DNA from: SZUA-265 sp965651905 | GTDB lineage: Bacteria > Myxococcota_A > Polyangia > Polyangiales > Polyangiaceae | DNA length: 64,000 nt | Assembly: GCA_965651905.1 (NCBI GenBank) | Contig: CBFGUG010000005.1 | Coordinates: 62,001-126,000, forward strand | Direction of reading: 5' to 3' | In this document: piece by piece, positions 1-9,161 of the stretch | How the letters are laid out: the number at the start of each line of letters is the position of its first letter | Numbering within the stretch: the stretch's first letter is position 1 | The notes under the pieces: model-generated | Told to the model about the DNA's origin: nothing | The model's database searches: none | Seen by the model: the letters and a program-made list of their open reading frames with translations, nothing else | Program-made: the position numbers and the translations under genes

Positions 1-944
1 AGATCTGCGAGCCACGTCAGGTAGGTTCGAATCACGTGACCTTCTGGGCCGTTCTTGGCGCTTGCCAGACGGTTGAACTCACGCGTCACGATCTGCCGCA
101 CCTCTTCGGGCAAGTCAGCTTGATCCAGCTTCTCGCGCAGGGCGTCGTCTTCGGAGCCGCCTTCTTCACCGAGTTGCTTGCGGATCGCACGGAGTTGCTC
201 GCGCAAGATGGCTTCGCGTTGCTGTTGCCCGAACTGACTGCGGACGTCTTTCGCGATCTCGTCGCGCAGCTTGGCGGTCGTGGAAACGGTCGCCAACAGT
301 TCGATCACCTTGCGCAGGCGCGTCCCCGAATCGGCGAGACCGAGCACTTCCACGGCTTCGGACAGGTTCAAGTCGAGCCCCGCCGCGACCAGATCCGCAA
401 ATAGTCCTGGATCTTCTTCTGCGGGGGGCAAACTTCCGAGCGCGCCCCCGCCTTTTTGCAGCTCCTTGATCTTGTCCGAGAGAGCTCGTGCGAGCAGCTT
501 GGACGCCAGCGGATCGTGATCGGTGTCCTCCAGCCAGCGGCCCTTCACTCTGACGCAGCTCGCTGAATCGTCGAGCTGCTCCACACGAAAACGGCCGAGC
601 CCTTCCAGTCCCAAGCGGTAAGTGCTCTCGCTGGAACGCGACATTTGAACCACACGAGCGTAGGTACCGAATTCGTGCAGATCCGACAGGCCGGGTTCCA
701 TCACGTTGGGCGAGCGTTGGGCCACCACGGCGACAACGTCGCCTACATGCACCGAATGAACGAGCGCAACCGAACGAGGGCGCCCAACGGAAAACACTTC
801 CGTGCGTCCAGGAAAGAGAATGCCCGATCGAAGAGCGAGCAGCGGAACCGCCGACGTCGGAACTGGAGCGCCCCCTCGCAAGGTGGCAGCGCTACCCGAA
901 CCCGTGTTGTCGACGCTGGAGTTTTCTTCTTCTGATTTCTTCAT
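1..944 (-). CDS. lon: Lon protease, N-terminal part (runs off the left edge)
   Basis: ATP-dependent cytoplasmic Ser protease of the AAA+ class that degrades misfolded and regulatory proteins. I translated the minus strand from the ATG at 944; about 314 codons are visible. After a Ser/Gly-rich leader of about 30 residues comes the Lon substrate-binding domain (LLALRSGILFPGRTEVFSVG). It is followed by the family's helical linker (REAILREQLRAIRKQLGE) and a stretch matching the entry to the AAA+ module (VIRTYLTWLAD). The AAA+ core and the Ser-Lys catalytic dyad would lie beyond the window, so activity cannot be judged. The gene is divergent from amrS, with 294 bp between the starts. Confidence 0.93.
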   Translation of the reverse strand, partial: MKKSEEENSSVDNTGSGSAATLRGGAPVPTSAVPLLALRSGILFPGRTEVFSVGRPRSVALVHSVHVGDVVAVVAQRSPNVMEPGLSDLHEFGTYARVVQMSRSSESTYRLGLEGLGRFRVEQLDDSASCVRVKGRWLEDTDHDPLASKLLARALSDKIKELQKGGGALGSLPPAEEDPGLFADLVAAGLDLNLSEAVEVLGLADSGTRLRKVIELLATVSTTAKLRDEIAKDVRSQFGQQQREAILREQLRAIRKQLGEEGGSEDDALREKLDQADLPEEVRQIVTREFNRLASAKNGPEGHVIRTYLTWLAD

Positions 945-1238
945 GAGTTCACCACGACAAAACGTCCCGCCCAAGCGTGCGCGGCACGCAGGAGCAATGA
1001 GGGACAACGGGCGTGACCGCGCAAGGAGCGCGCTCACGACGGAGTCGTCGCAAGCTAAGTCCACCCCGAAAGCTGTCAACCAGACGCGCCAAATTCGCCA
1101 CGCCTGGGCGCAAACGCGGCGATATCCCTGGCAACCCGAAAGCGTCGTCAACTCACACGCGACCAAAGCACGCTGCCAGCGAGATTGTTCCCGAGCAGAG
1201 CTTGACAGCGTTTTGGAATCAGCGACCTTTGACGTGTC

Positions 1239-2345
1239 GTGTCTGCCGCCCCATATGGACAAGTCGCGCCAGGAATCGCTCGCGGTCCCTGGTATCACAC
1301 GCTCGGCGATGGGCGAGTGCAGTGCGACTTGTGCCCGAGACACTGTCGACTCAAAGACGAACAGCGGGGTTTCTGCTACGTGCGCCGAGCTCACGCGGGT
1401 GCCGTGATTCTCGACAGCTATGGCAGGGCCTCGGGCTTTTGCGTCGACCCCATCGAGAAGAAGCCGCTGAACCACTTTTACCCAGGCTCGAGTGTGCTGT
1501 CGTTCGGCACTGCTGGTTGCAACCTCGGCTGTCGTTTCTGCCAGAACTGGGACATCTCGAAAGCGCGCCGCGACGACCGCTTGCAGGAAAGTGCAGCGCC
1601 CGTAGACATCGTCTCCGCAGCGAAGGAAGCGGGCTGCAAGAGCGTGGCGTTTACCTATAACGATCCTGTCGTGTTCGCCGAGTTTGCCATCGATTGCGCG
1701 GCCGCTGCGCGCGAAGCGGGGCTGAAGAGCGTAGCGGTGACGGCAGGCTACATCACACCACTTGCGCGCGCGGACTTCTATCGCCACCTCGACGCCGTCA
1801 ACGTCGACCTGAAAGGCTTCAGTGAAGAGTTCTACCGCAAGCAGTGTTACGCAGAGCTAGGACCCGTGCTGGAGACATTGCAATGGGTTCACGAAGAAAC
1901 GAACGTTTGGCTGGAAGTGACTACCCTACTGATCCCTGGCTTGAACGACTCGACCCGAGAACTCGAAGCGATGAGCGACTGGTTCGTCAGCCACCTGGGC
2001 GTAGATGTCCCGTGGCACTTCACGGCGTTTCACCCCGACTTTCGCATGCGGGACCGCGAGCGAACCCCACTGGCGACGTTGCGCCGAGCAAGAACCACCG
2101 CAATACAAGCGGGCGTTCGCCACGTGTACACGGGCAACGCCATCGACCCCGAAGGGCAAAGCACGTTCTGCGCGAACTGCGATCGACCGTTGATCGAACG
2201 AGATGGCTACCGAATCGGAGCTTGGCACCTGGACGCGAACGGCAAGTGCTCGCACTGTGGCCATCAGCTGTGTGGGCACTTCGAGCCGTCACCAGGCACC
2301 TGGGGGGCGCGGCGTTCACTGCTTCAGATCGCGAGGCGACCGTGA
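1239..2345 (+). CDS. amrS: AmmeMemoRadiSam system radical SAM enzyme
   Basis: Radical S-adenosylmethionine enzyme that cleaves SAM through a 4Fe-4S cluster. The cluster motif is CNLGCRFC (Cys94, 98, 101), preceded by the family's N-terminal Cys group (CDLCPRHC, residues 29-36). A C-terminal set of Cys (CANC and CSHCGHQLC) looks like an extra metal site. The length, 368 aa, is normal for the family. The start is GTG at 1239. The stop overlaps the GTG start of the next gene (GTGA), so the two are translationally coupled. The partner gene carries the two other proteins of the conserved trio (Memo and AMMECR1 homologues), which makes the family assignment secure. I do not assign a substrate. Confidence 0.93.
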   Translation: MSAAPYGQVAPGIARGPWYHTLGDGRVQCDLCPRHCRLKDEQRGFCYVRRAHAGAVILDSYGRASGFCVDPIEKKPLNHFYPGSSVLSFGTAGCNLGCRFCQNWDISKARRDDRLQESAAPVDIVSAAKEAGCKSVAFTYNDPVVFAEFAIDCAAAAREAGLKSVAVTAGYITPLARADFYRHLDAVNVDLKGFSEEFYRKQCYAELGPVLETLQWVHEETNVWLEVTTLLIPGLNDSTRELEAMSDWFVSHLGVDVPWHFTAFHPDFRMRDRERTPLATLRRARTTAIQAGVRHVYTGNAIDPEGQSTFCANCDRPLIERDGYRIGAWHLDANGKCSHCGHQLCGHFEPSPGTWGARRSLLQIARRP

Positions 2346-3658
2346 TCGACACCGCAGTCTTGATGTGCCACGCGCCCATCGTCATCCCAGCTATCGGAGG
2401 GGCGCGGGCGGCGCAATGTGAACGAACGACGTGGGCCATGCGGCGCGCAGCTCGGTGCCTCGTCGAAGCGTCCCCCGACGTGCTCGTCGTGATCAGCCCT
2501 CACGCGCCTCGAAACGGCGAGCGGTGGGGCGTAGATTGGTCGCCCATCATCGAGGGAAACTTTGCGGACTTCGGCGTAGCGTCTCTGGGGTTACGTATTC
2601 CTGGCGCCCCTGCTGCGGCGGGTGCCGTGGTCGAAAGTGCGCAACGAATAGGCCTCCCTACATCACCGTTGCTCTCCTCACCGCTCGATCACGGAGCCTC
2701 AGTACCTCTGTACTTCCTGGTCGAAGCAGGCTGGCGCGGCCCCACACTGCGCATCGCGTTGCCCATGCCCAGCGCGAGCAGCGAAGCTGAGTTTGGGGAA
2801 TGCCTCGCGAGCGCTGCGAACGCGCTCGGTCAGCGTTGGGCCATCCTCGCGTCTGGAGACATGAGTCATCGCCTCATCCCCGATGCTCCCGCGGGTTTTC
2901 ACCCTGATGCGGGTAAGTTCGATGCAGCGTTCGTTCAAGCTCTGAAGGACCGTGACTACGCGCACGCGTGCGCTCCTGATCCTGTACTCAGGGAGCTCGC
3001 CGCAGAAGACGTCATCTCTTCGGTTCGAGTCGCGTGCGCCGCGACCAATAACGACAGCTTCGGAGCTGAGTTCCTGAGTTACGAAGGGCCGTTTGGCGTC
3101 GGGTACGCGGAAGCAGTGCTCACGGATCGCAGCCGACCGCCGGTCGCGCTTCTGGAGGTAGCACGTGACTCCATTCGCGAGGCCGTATCAAGTGAACCCA
3201 GCCGTGTAGCTCCGAACGCCCCAACACTTCCCGAGCCGTGGGGAGATGCGCGCGCTGTGTTCGTCACGTTGCGGCGGCCAAACGGCGAACTGCGAGGCTG
3301 CATCGGGCAGCTCGCGCCAACCCACGATGACCTGATCAGCGAGGTTCGTCATTGCGCAAAGGGTGCGGCAACCTCCGATCCTCGCTTTCCCGCAGTCAGC
3401 CCCGAAGAGATGGACGGCCTGCACATCGAGGTGAGCGTGCTCGACCAACCACGACGTGTTGCTTCTCGAGGGGAACTCGACCCCCATCGATACGGCGTGG
3501 TCGTCCGATCCGGCCAGCGGCGTGGTGTCTTGCTGCCGAATGTCGAAGGCGTAGAGACCGTCGAGCAGCAACTGCGTATTGCCTGTGACAAGGCGGGTAT
3601 CGGCCCGCAAGATGAGTTCGAAGTCGAGCGATTCTTGGTGCGCAAGGTGGCGCAGTGA
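2342..3658 (+). CDS. Fused AmmeMemoRadiSam system proteins B (Memo) and A (AMMECR1)
   Basis: A single 438-aa chain. Residues 1 to about 270 are a Memo/LigB-like domain: SPHAPRNGER and a DHGASVPLYFL segment carry the His residues of the fold, and DMSHR follows. Residues from about 275 to the end are an AMMECR1 domain with its signature LRGCIG. The start is GTG at 2342, overlapping the amrS stop by four bases; the reading frame stays open upstream but there it is a shadow of amrS. With the radical SAM gene this gives the complete three-part AmmeMemoRadiSam system in two genes. Fusion fixes a 1:1 ratio of A and B. By family knowledge these proteins are conserved from archaea to humans; their joint reaction is not assigned here. 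Confidence 0.9.
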   Translation: MIDTAVLMCHAPIVIPAIGGARAAQCERTTWAMRRAARCLVEASPDVLVVISPHAPRNGERWGVDWSPIIEGNFADFGVASLGLRIPGAPAAAGAVVESAQRIGLPTSPLLSSPLDHGASVPLYFLVEAGWRGPTLRIALPMPSASSEAEFGECLASAANALGQRWAILASGDMSHRLIPDAPAGFHPDAGKFDAAFVQALKDRDYAHACAPDPVLRELAAEDVISSVRVACAATNNDSFGAEFLSYEGPFGVGYAEAVLTDRSRPPVALLEVARDSIREAVSSEPSRVAPNAPTLPEPWGDARAVFVTLRRPNGELRGCIGQLAPTHDDLISEVRHCAKGAATSDPRFPAVSPEEMDGLHIEVSVLDQPRRVASRGELDPHRYGVVVRSGQRRGVLLPNVEGVETVEQQLRIACDKAGIGPQDEFEVERFLVRKVAQ

Positions 3659-3887
3659 CGCAACGTTCATCTGCTGCGCTGTTCGGCGCACGGCAGAACT
3701 CGCTAGGCGCCGGACTGGTCGAGCACTAGGAGCGCGCGCTGAAACTTGGGCTCGGCGTCGACTCAGTCGAGCGCTTCACCAAGAACGCATCGGGGCGGGC
3801 GCGTCTGTGGGCCTTGACCGAGCGACATAGGAGCCCGTTCCTTCGTCATGCGCCGAGTCCGACGGGTTACCGACAAACGTCGTCTTC

Positions 3888-4373
3888 TCACTGCTCGGCG
3901 CCATGGCACGAAAAACACGTGAACTCGTCTTTCTCCATCTGCAACAGGGACTGCATCTGGGGAACGATTTCGTCGACCATGAAACGAGTCGTTTCGGCGT
4001 CCCACTCTCGAGCGGCGGGAATGGGATCGGGCTGCTGCAGTTCCATCAACGCGTTCGGCATTCGGAATTCCACCGCCTCCATGTCGTCGCCGTGACAGGT
4101 CTTGCAACCGAAGTCTTTGAACCCGGCGGGGTCGAACTCTTGAAACGCCGCCCTCATCTTCGGCATCACGGTCACCCCCATGAACTCCAAGCGCTGGTCG
4201 CGGTCCATGTCCTTCCACGCGAGTTCAGAGGTGTCGGCGGGTGATGACTCGAGTCCTGCAGCACCCGAGGCGGGCTCGTCGGCGGGAGGAGTCGCGCCAC
4301 CACATGCCGATGAGGCTACGGCCAACGCCAACCCGGCGACGAAAGGAGACTTCGAGAGTGCGAAACGAAACAT
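3888..4373 (-). CDS. Di-haem c-type cytochrome lipoprotein
   Basis: A 161-aa exported protein with two haem-attachment motifs, CKTCH and CFSCH, the second close to the C-terminus. The N-terminus is a signal peptide ending in SSACGG, read as a lipobox, followed by an Ala/Glu/Pro-rich linker. It should therefore sit on a membrane facing the periplasm as an electron carrier or redox sensor; donor and acceptor are unknown. The start at 4373 is chosen because AGGAG lies six bases upstream; an upstream in-frame start at 4394 lacks this. The 229 bp downstream towards the convergent amrBA fusion hold no gene, only an imperfect inverted repeat near 3713-3785. Confidence 0.85.
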   Translation of the reverse strand: MFRFALSKSPFVAGLALAVASSACGGATPPADEPASGAAGLESSPADTSELAWKDMDRDQRLEFMGVTVMPKMRAAFQEFDPAGFKDFGCKTCHGDDMEAVEFRMPNALMELQQPDPIPAAREWDAETTRFMVDEIVPQMQSLLQMEKDEFTCFSCHGAEQ

Positions 4374-4568
4374 GATCACTCCTGCTGCTACCACCTGATG
4401 GGCGCCCCGACACGTGAGCAGCCCGGCTGATTACGCCAGCGGCTCTGAGTAGGTTTCAAGGTCACCGCACGCCTGCCGGCCGCGGGCCCAATCTTGCTGC
4501 TGATTCGAGCGGCCGGGATTTTCATCACTCACCTTGCTCGGACGTCCACGACTCCCCATGGTCCGTGC

Positions 4569-4901
4569 ATGCGACTGGGTCTCGTATTGCTTGGGGTCAG
4601 CCCACTTTTGGGATTGGGCTGCGAACGAGCAGCGCCCGATCCAGCCGAGTGCCATGAGCTGTCGCTCATTTCGCATGGGCTCATTCCCCCGGGAGCCGTC
4701 GAGCCGCCGCAATCGCCTCCACTGCAGATCTCTCCGCGAGTTGCAGAGTCCGTCAGAAACGTCACCCTGCGCTGCATCACGGAACCGTTCGACGAGGGGT
4801 TCGTGCGTTGCATCAACGAAGGCGGATCGCCTGCGTCGTGCGCACAGTACTCGCGACAACTCCGCTCCAGCGCAGAATACGCCCCGAACACGACGTACTG
4901 A
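4569..4901 (+). CDS. Small Cys-containing lipoprotein
   Basis: A 110-aa protein starting MRLGLVLLGV with a clear lipobox (LLGLGC), so it is predicted to be lipid-anchored. The mature part has four further Cys (AECHEL, LRCIT, VRCINE, SCAQYS), spaced as in a small disulfide-bonded domain. The reading frame is open upstream to 4494, but the signal peptide places the start at 4569. It is divergent from the cytochrome lipoprotein and ends 17 bp before the convergent clpB-like gene. I know no function for it. Confidence 0.7.
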   Translation: MRLGLVLLGVSPLLGLGCERAAPDPAECHELSLISHGLIPPGAVEPPQSPPLQISPRVAESVRNVTLRCITEPFDEGFVRCINEGGSPASCAQYSRQLRSSAEYAPNTTY

Positions 4902-4918
4902 CGAAGCCAGGTGAAGAA

Positions 4919-7507
4919 TCACTTCATTCCGAAACTGAACTCGCCGTTCTCGAAGCCGATGCGCACGGTCTGGCCTTCAGTTGCGCCACCGCGCAGTAGC
5001 TCTTCTGCGAGTGGATCTTGCAAGTACCTGACGATCACGCGCTGAAGTGGCCGCGCCCCGAGGGCAGGCTCGTAACCGAGTTCGACCAACTGCTTCTTAG
5101 CGGCGGCGTCTACGGAGAGCGTGAGTCCGCGCCGCGCGAGCAACTTGCCGACGGAGCGCAGGTGAATGTCCGCGATGTCGAGCAAGTTGTCCTTGGAAAG
5201 CGGACGGAACACGACGATGTCGCCGATGCGATTGAGAAACTCGGGACGGAAGAACTCGTCCAAGCGATCGAGCAAGATGTCGCGCAACGCGTCCCGCCCC
5301 TCTTCGCTCTCGAACACGTTCGCGTCCGCGTCGATGATGCGCTCGGATCCGATGTTGCTCGTCATGATCACGACGGTGTTCGTGAAATCCGCCAAACGAC
5401 CTCGCCCGTCCGTGAGGCGCCCGTCGTCGAGCACCTGCAAGAGCAGGTTGAACACATCTTGATGCGCCTTTTCGACTTCGTCGAACAACAGCACGGAATA
5501 GGGGCGTTTGCGCACGGCTTCGGTGAGAAACCCTCCCTGTTCACTATCGGCGTAACCTGGCGGCGCGCCAAGTAGCCTTTGCGCCATGTGCCGTTCCATG
5601 AACTCACTCATGTCCAAGCGGGTCAACGCCTGCTCATCATCGAACAGAAACTCCGCAACGGCCTTTGCCAGCTCGGTCTTGCCCACACCACTGCTGCCGA
5701 GAAAAAGAAACGACCCGATCGGGCGCTTTGGATCACGCAGCCCAACCCGACCACGCCGTACGGCCATCGAAATCGAACGAACCGCGTCGGGCTGTCCAAT
5801 CACTCGCTGGCCGAGCCGCTCCTCCATCTTGAGCAATTTCTCGGCTTCGGCCTCGAGCATCTTGGAGACGGGGATCTGCGTCCACTCGGCGAGAGTTTCT
5901 GCGACGTGAGATTCGTCCACCACGGCGGGTTGAGTGTCGACTCCAGATCCTTGAGCCTTGGCTTCTGCGGCTTCCAACTTCTGACGCAACCCAGGCAGCG
6001 TCTCGTGCTCGAGTGCTCCGAGCCGAGCGAAGTCCCTTTGCGCCTTCGCTTGCTCACACTGCTGCTCGGCCTCGGCCAACTCTTTGCTCAACGAGCGAAC
6101 CGCCTCTACGGCCTCGCGGCGTGCTTCGATGGCGCTGGCGGCAGCCTGAACTAGGGGCTCCAGCTCTGCAATGCGAGCAGCCAGCTGCTCTCGCTTCTCG
6201 ACGCTTCGTTCATCTTCCGCACTGATGAGCGAAGCGTGTTGTGCTTGGACCGATGCCAGCTCGGTTCTCGCGGCATCGAGCTCGGGCGTGATGCCGTCCG
6301 TTTGCACACGTCGAGCCGCCGAGGTTTCGTCGAGCAGATCGAGCGCACTCTCGGGCAGAAAGCGATCGGGCACGTAACGTTTGGCCAGCTGTACGCAGCT
6401 GACCACGGCAGACTCGCTGATGGCGACGCGGTGATGTTTTTCGTAGCGGCCCGCCATGCCGCGCACGATCTCGGTTGCCTGATCCAAGGTGGGCTCGTCG
6501 ACGCTGATCGTCGTGAACACGCCCGCCAGCGCGGAATCTTGGCTTTCGATCTTGTTGTGGCCCTCGGCGTCGGTCGTCCCGATCAGGCGCAACTGCCGTC
6601 GGTCGAGCGCCGACGAAAACAGATCGCCCAACGACGGGGACATCGGCCCGCTTCCGAGCACTCGCGTGATCGAGGGCACGACCAGTACCGTGGGCGCGTC
6701 CGCCGTGCGCGCCCCGTCGAGCAACTTGCGCATGCGTAGCTCGATCTCGCTCTTGAGGCGAACCCCCGATGACAACGCTCCGACGTCGAGCTGCAGGAGT
6801 CGCACGTTCGCCAAACTAGTTGGGACGTCACCCTGCGCGATCTTGGCCGCCAAGCCGCGAACGATCGCCGATCGCCCGACGCCCTGTTCACCCACGAGCA
6901 GCGGGTGAGACTTGTCGCGACGTTCGAGAATCGTCAGCAGGCGTCGAATCTCGTAACCTCGACCGATCACGGGATCGAGTCGGCCCTCGCGACTGGCCTC
7001 CACCAAGTCGAACACCCAGTCCGTCATCGACCCCACGGGACGGCCGGGCGCGGGTGAGCCAGCCGCTCGCAGTGCGTGCATGTGCGGCCTCAGAGAGCCC
7101 GGCCCGATACCGATCTCTCCCAGGACTTGTGCCGCGGGCCCACGAATCTCTTGCACCAGCGCGTTGAGCAGTTGTTCCACGCCCACGGTTGCCCCGGTTT
7201 TCTGTGCGTCCCGCTCGGCGCGTCGCATCAACGCCAAGCAAGACGCCGACAAGAAGGCTACCTCCCCCGAGCGAGGGCACTGGGAGAGAGCGCCCTGAGC
7301 CAACGACAGTGTTCGCGCGCTGTCGACTCCCGCCTTCTCGAACACCGCCGCGATGCCGGGGTCGCGTTCGAGGCCGCGCACCAAGAGGTGCAGCGGATCC
7401 ACCTCGGCATGCTTGTGTTCATCTGCAAGACGTTGCGCCGCCGCTATCCACGAACGCGCATCCGCCGAATACTGCTCCAAGCTCAGCGTCCCACTCACTT
7501 CCGCCAT
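4919..7507 (-). CDS. ClpB-like AAA+ disaggregase with degenerate first ATPase domain
   Basis: An 862-aa Hsp100 protein. It has an N-terminal Clp repeat domain (1-150), a first AAA+ domain (about 165-405), a coiled-coil middle domain (about 408-520, as in ClpB), a second AAA+ domain (about 565-770) and a C-terminal D2-small domain. The second ATPase is intact: Walker A GSSGVGKT, Walker B VLLFDEVEKAH, pore loop GAPPGYADSEQGG, and sensor MTSNIGS. The first is not. Walker A reads GEQGVGRS with Arg212 for Lys, the Walker B stretch is TVLVVPSITRVLG without Asp-Glu, and the Arg-finger segment is ALAGVF instead of ALERRF. The start at 7507 (MAEVSGTLSL) is where homology begins; the frame is open to 7612. 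It is probably a paralogue of a canonical ClpB elsewhere, with changed ATP use. Confidence 0.88.
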   Translation of the reverse strand: MAEVSGTLSLEQYSADARSWIAAAQRLADEHKHAEVDPLHLLVRGLERDPGIAAVFEKAGVDSARTLSLAQGALSQCPRSGEVAFLSASCLALMRRAERDAQKTGATVGVEQLLNALVQEIRGPAAQVLGEIGIGPGSLRPHMHALRAAGSPAPGRPVGSMTDWVFDLVEASREGRLDPVIGRGYEIRRLLTILERRDKSHPLLVGEQGVGRSAIVRGLAAKIAQGDVPTSLANVRLLQLDVGALSSGVRLKSEIELRMRKLLDGARTADAPTVLVVPSITRVLGSGPMSPSLGDLFSSALDRRQLRLIGTTDAEGHNKIESQDSALAGVFTTISVDEPTLDQATEIVRGMAGRYEKHHRVAISESAVVSCVQLAKRYVPDRFLPESALDLLDETSAARRVQTDGITPELDAARTELASVQAQHASLISAEDERSVEKREQLAARIAELEPLVQAAASAIEARREAVEAVRSLSKELAEAEQQCEQAKAQRDFARLGALEHETLPGLRQKLEAAEAKAQGSGVDTQPAVVDESHVAETLAEWTQIPVSKMLEAEAEKLLKMEERLGQRVIGQPDAVRSISMAVRRGRVGLRDPKRPIGSFLFLGSSGVGKTELAKAVAEFLFDDEQALTRLDMSEFMERHMAQRLLGAPPGYADSEQGGFLTEAVRKRPYSVLLFDEVEKAHQDVFNLLLQVLDDGRLTDGRGRLADFTNTVVIMTSNIGSERIIDADANVFESEEGRDALRDILLDRLDEFFRPEFLNRIGDIVVFRPLSKDNLLDIADIHLRSVGKLLARRGLTLSVDAAAKKQLVELGYEPALGARPLQRVIVRYLQDPLAEELLRGGATEGQTVRIGFENGEFSFGMK

Positions 7508-7658
7508 GGGCCTCAGGCTAGTTCGAGCCAATGCAACCCACAATGCGTTTCGAGACCACGTGGGCGCGTGAAGAAACGTCACCGCCCCCTTCACCTCGCC
7601 CGCGGTGTCCATGACAGGGTGGGATTCGGTGAGTCCGTGTCGCGGGCGCAGCCAAATG

Positions 7659-7690
7659 CGCGAAACGGACCCCGAAGGATCCGTCTCGCG
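7659..7690. terminator. Hairpin downstream of the 7714-8178 lipoprotein gene
   Basis: CGCGA-A-ACGGA pairs with TCCGT-C-TCGCG around a ten-base loop, with one mismatch. It lies 24 bp after the stop of the minus-strand lipoprotein gene and is followed on that strand by GCATTT. It is a candidate terminator separating that pair from clpB. Confidence 0.5.
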
Positions 7691-7713
7691 TTTCTATCTC
7701 GACGTCGGAGCGC

Positions 7714-8178
7714 TCAAGGTGTCGCGGGCGTCGGTGCCACAGGCTTCGGCGTTGCAGCCTTCGGCGTTGCAGCCTTCGGCGCTTCAGCCTTTGGTTCAGC
7801 CGCCTTCGCGGGAGCTTCAGCCTGCTGAGCCTCAGCCTTCGGAGAGTCAGCGGCAGCCGACTCGGCTTGCGCGCCCTCGCCCGTGTCTCCCTCGATCTCG
7901 GCCTCGATCTTGCTCAGCTCTTCCTCCAGGTTTTCTTCGGTGATGCTCGTTTCAGCCTCGTCCTCGAAGTCTTCCTTCGTCTTGAGCTCTTCCGAGAGCG
8001 CCGTCAGGACAGCCTGCTTTTCCTTTTCAGCCTTGGCCTTGGCTTCCTTCTTGGCCTTCTCGGCATCCTCTGCAGAAACCGTAGGCTTCTCTTCGGGCTC
8101 AGCGTCCTTCTTCTTGGACTTGGCGCACGCGCCCGTGAGCACGAAAGCCAAACCCAGCACTGCTAGTTTGCGCATCAT
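7714..8178 (-). CDS. Charged, Ala/Pro-rich lipoprotein
   Basis: A 154-aa protein with a lipoprotein signal peptide (lipobox LTGAC). Lys/Glu-rich helical sequence follows (about 22-105, likely coiled coil). The tail is low-complexity, built from Ala, Pro, Glu and Lys (PKAATPKAATPKP), resembling a periplasm-spanning or cell-wall-contacting segment. Its ATG overlaps the stop of the preceding gene (ATGA), so the two are translationally coupled. No enzymatic domain is visible. A structural or linker role in the envelope is inference. Confidence 0.72.
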   Translation of the reverse strand: MMRKLAVLGLAFVLTGACAKSKKKDAEPEEKPTVSAEDAEKAKKEAKAKAEKEKQAVLTALSEELKTKEDFEDEAETSITEENLEEELSKIEAEIEGDTGEGAQAESAAADSPKAEAQQAEAPAKAAEPKAEAPKAATPKAATPKPVAPTPATP

Positions 8179-8978
8179 TTCTCTGCCTCCTCAGCCTTTG
8201 CTGCACCCTTGGGGGGCTTGGGGGGTTTTGCGGGTGGGCCGCCAGACGTCTTGGGGCGCTTGCCAGCGAGCTGATCCTTGCCGCGCGTCAGGCGCGACAT
8301 CTTTCGGCTGTGGCGAGCGTTCTCTTTTGCCATCAAGCGATTGATGCGCTGGAGCATCTCTTGTTTCTGTTCTTTGGCCTTGTCGTCCGCCGCTTCACGA
8401 GCGGTCACGATCGACTTCATGCGCGAGAGGTGTGCCGAACGGCGCGCATGCAATTCCACTTCCTGTTTGACGGCGCCTTCACCCAGCTTCTCGCCATACC
8501 GACGGTGCAGTAGCTTGATCCGCGCCATCTTGCGCGCCTTGCGAATCTTGTCGCGGTTGGCCTTCGACTTGGGGCTTCGATCGGGCCCTGCTTTGACCCG
8601 TTCGATCTGTTTTTCGACCCGCTCCGCTTCTTCGGTCTTGCCCTCTTTGCGAAGCTGAGCCGCACGCTCCTCCAATTTTGCCACGCGCTCCTCGCGCTTG
8701 GCGGCCACCTTCTCCTTCAGCTTGTCGGGGTCGCCGCCGCGGGGACCGGGACCCCCGGCTTTCGGAGCGCCCCTCTGCAGGCCGGGCCGTTCGGCGCCAC
8801 CTGGGCCCTTGCCCGGTCCCCCAGGCTGTCCCGCCTGGATCGGACGCGGCTTTGCGGGTTTCGCACCCGGGGCTTTTGCGCCGGGCGCTGCGGGCGCCGC
8901 CGGCGCCTCACCCTGCGCGTTGGCATCAAACGCCAGCAGTCCGGATAGCGCGATGATCGTAGCGATTCTCCGTCTCAT
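8175..8978 (-). CDS. Secreted basic Ala/Pro/Gly/Lys-rich protein
   Basis: A 267-aa protein with a Sec signal peptide (MRRRIATIIALSGLLAFDANAQ, cleavage after ANA). A Pro/Gly/Ala/Lys low-complexity stretch (about 25-85) leads into a highly charged helical region rich in Arg, Lys and Glu (about 90-225) and a Lys/Pro-rich tail. The start at 8978 is preferred over the GTG at 8990 because GAGGA lies just upstream of the ATG. It is the first gene of a two-gene unit with the lipoprotein at 7714-8178, overlapping by four bases. Both proteins are low-complexity and coiled-coil-like; I recognise no family. The positive charge would suit binding to an acidic polymer, which is inference only. Confidence 0.72.
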   Translation of the reverse strand: MRRRIATIIALSGLLAFDANAQGEAPAAPAAPGAKAPGAKPAKPRPIQAGQPGGPGKGPGGAERPGLQRGAPKAGGPGPRGGDPDKLKEKVAAKREERVAKLEERAAQLRKEGKTEEAERVEKQIERVKAGPDRSPKSKANRDKIRKARKMARIKLLHRRYGEKLGEGAVKQEVELHARRSAHLSRMKSIVTAREAADDKAKEQKQEMLQRINRLMAKENARHSRKMSRLTRGKDQLAGKRPKTSGGPPAKPPKPPKGAAKAEEAEK

Positions 8979-9161
8979 GAAGTTCCTCACTCACTCGGTG
9001 TTCCGTCAGCGACAATCGAACTGACGCGAATTCGAATCTATGTGTAGGGGAAACAAATTGGAAGTAAGCACGACAAAACGCCGGGAGACTCGTCAGTTAC
9101 GGCTACAAAAGCATCACGACCCTGCGAGCGGGGAGCTAAACGCGCGGATTCAACTGGCTCG

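Noticed and set aside
3713..3785. Possible second copy of the 35963 hairpin element (shares AGCACTAG and GCTTCACC)
   Set aside because: The arms pair imperfectly and internal sequence does not match; only a few 8-mers are shared, which chance can explain.
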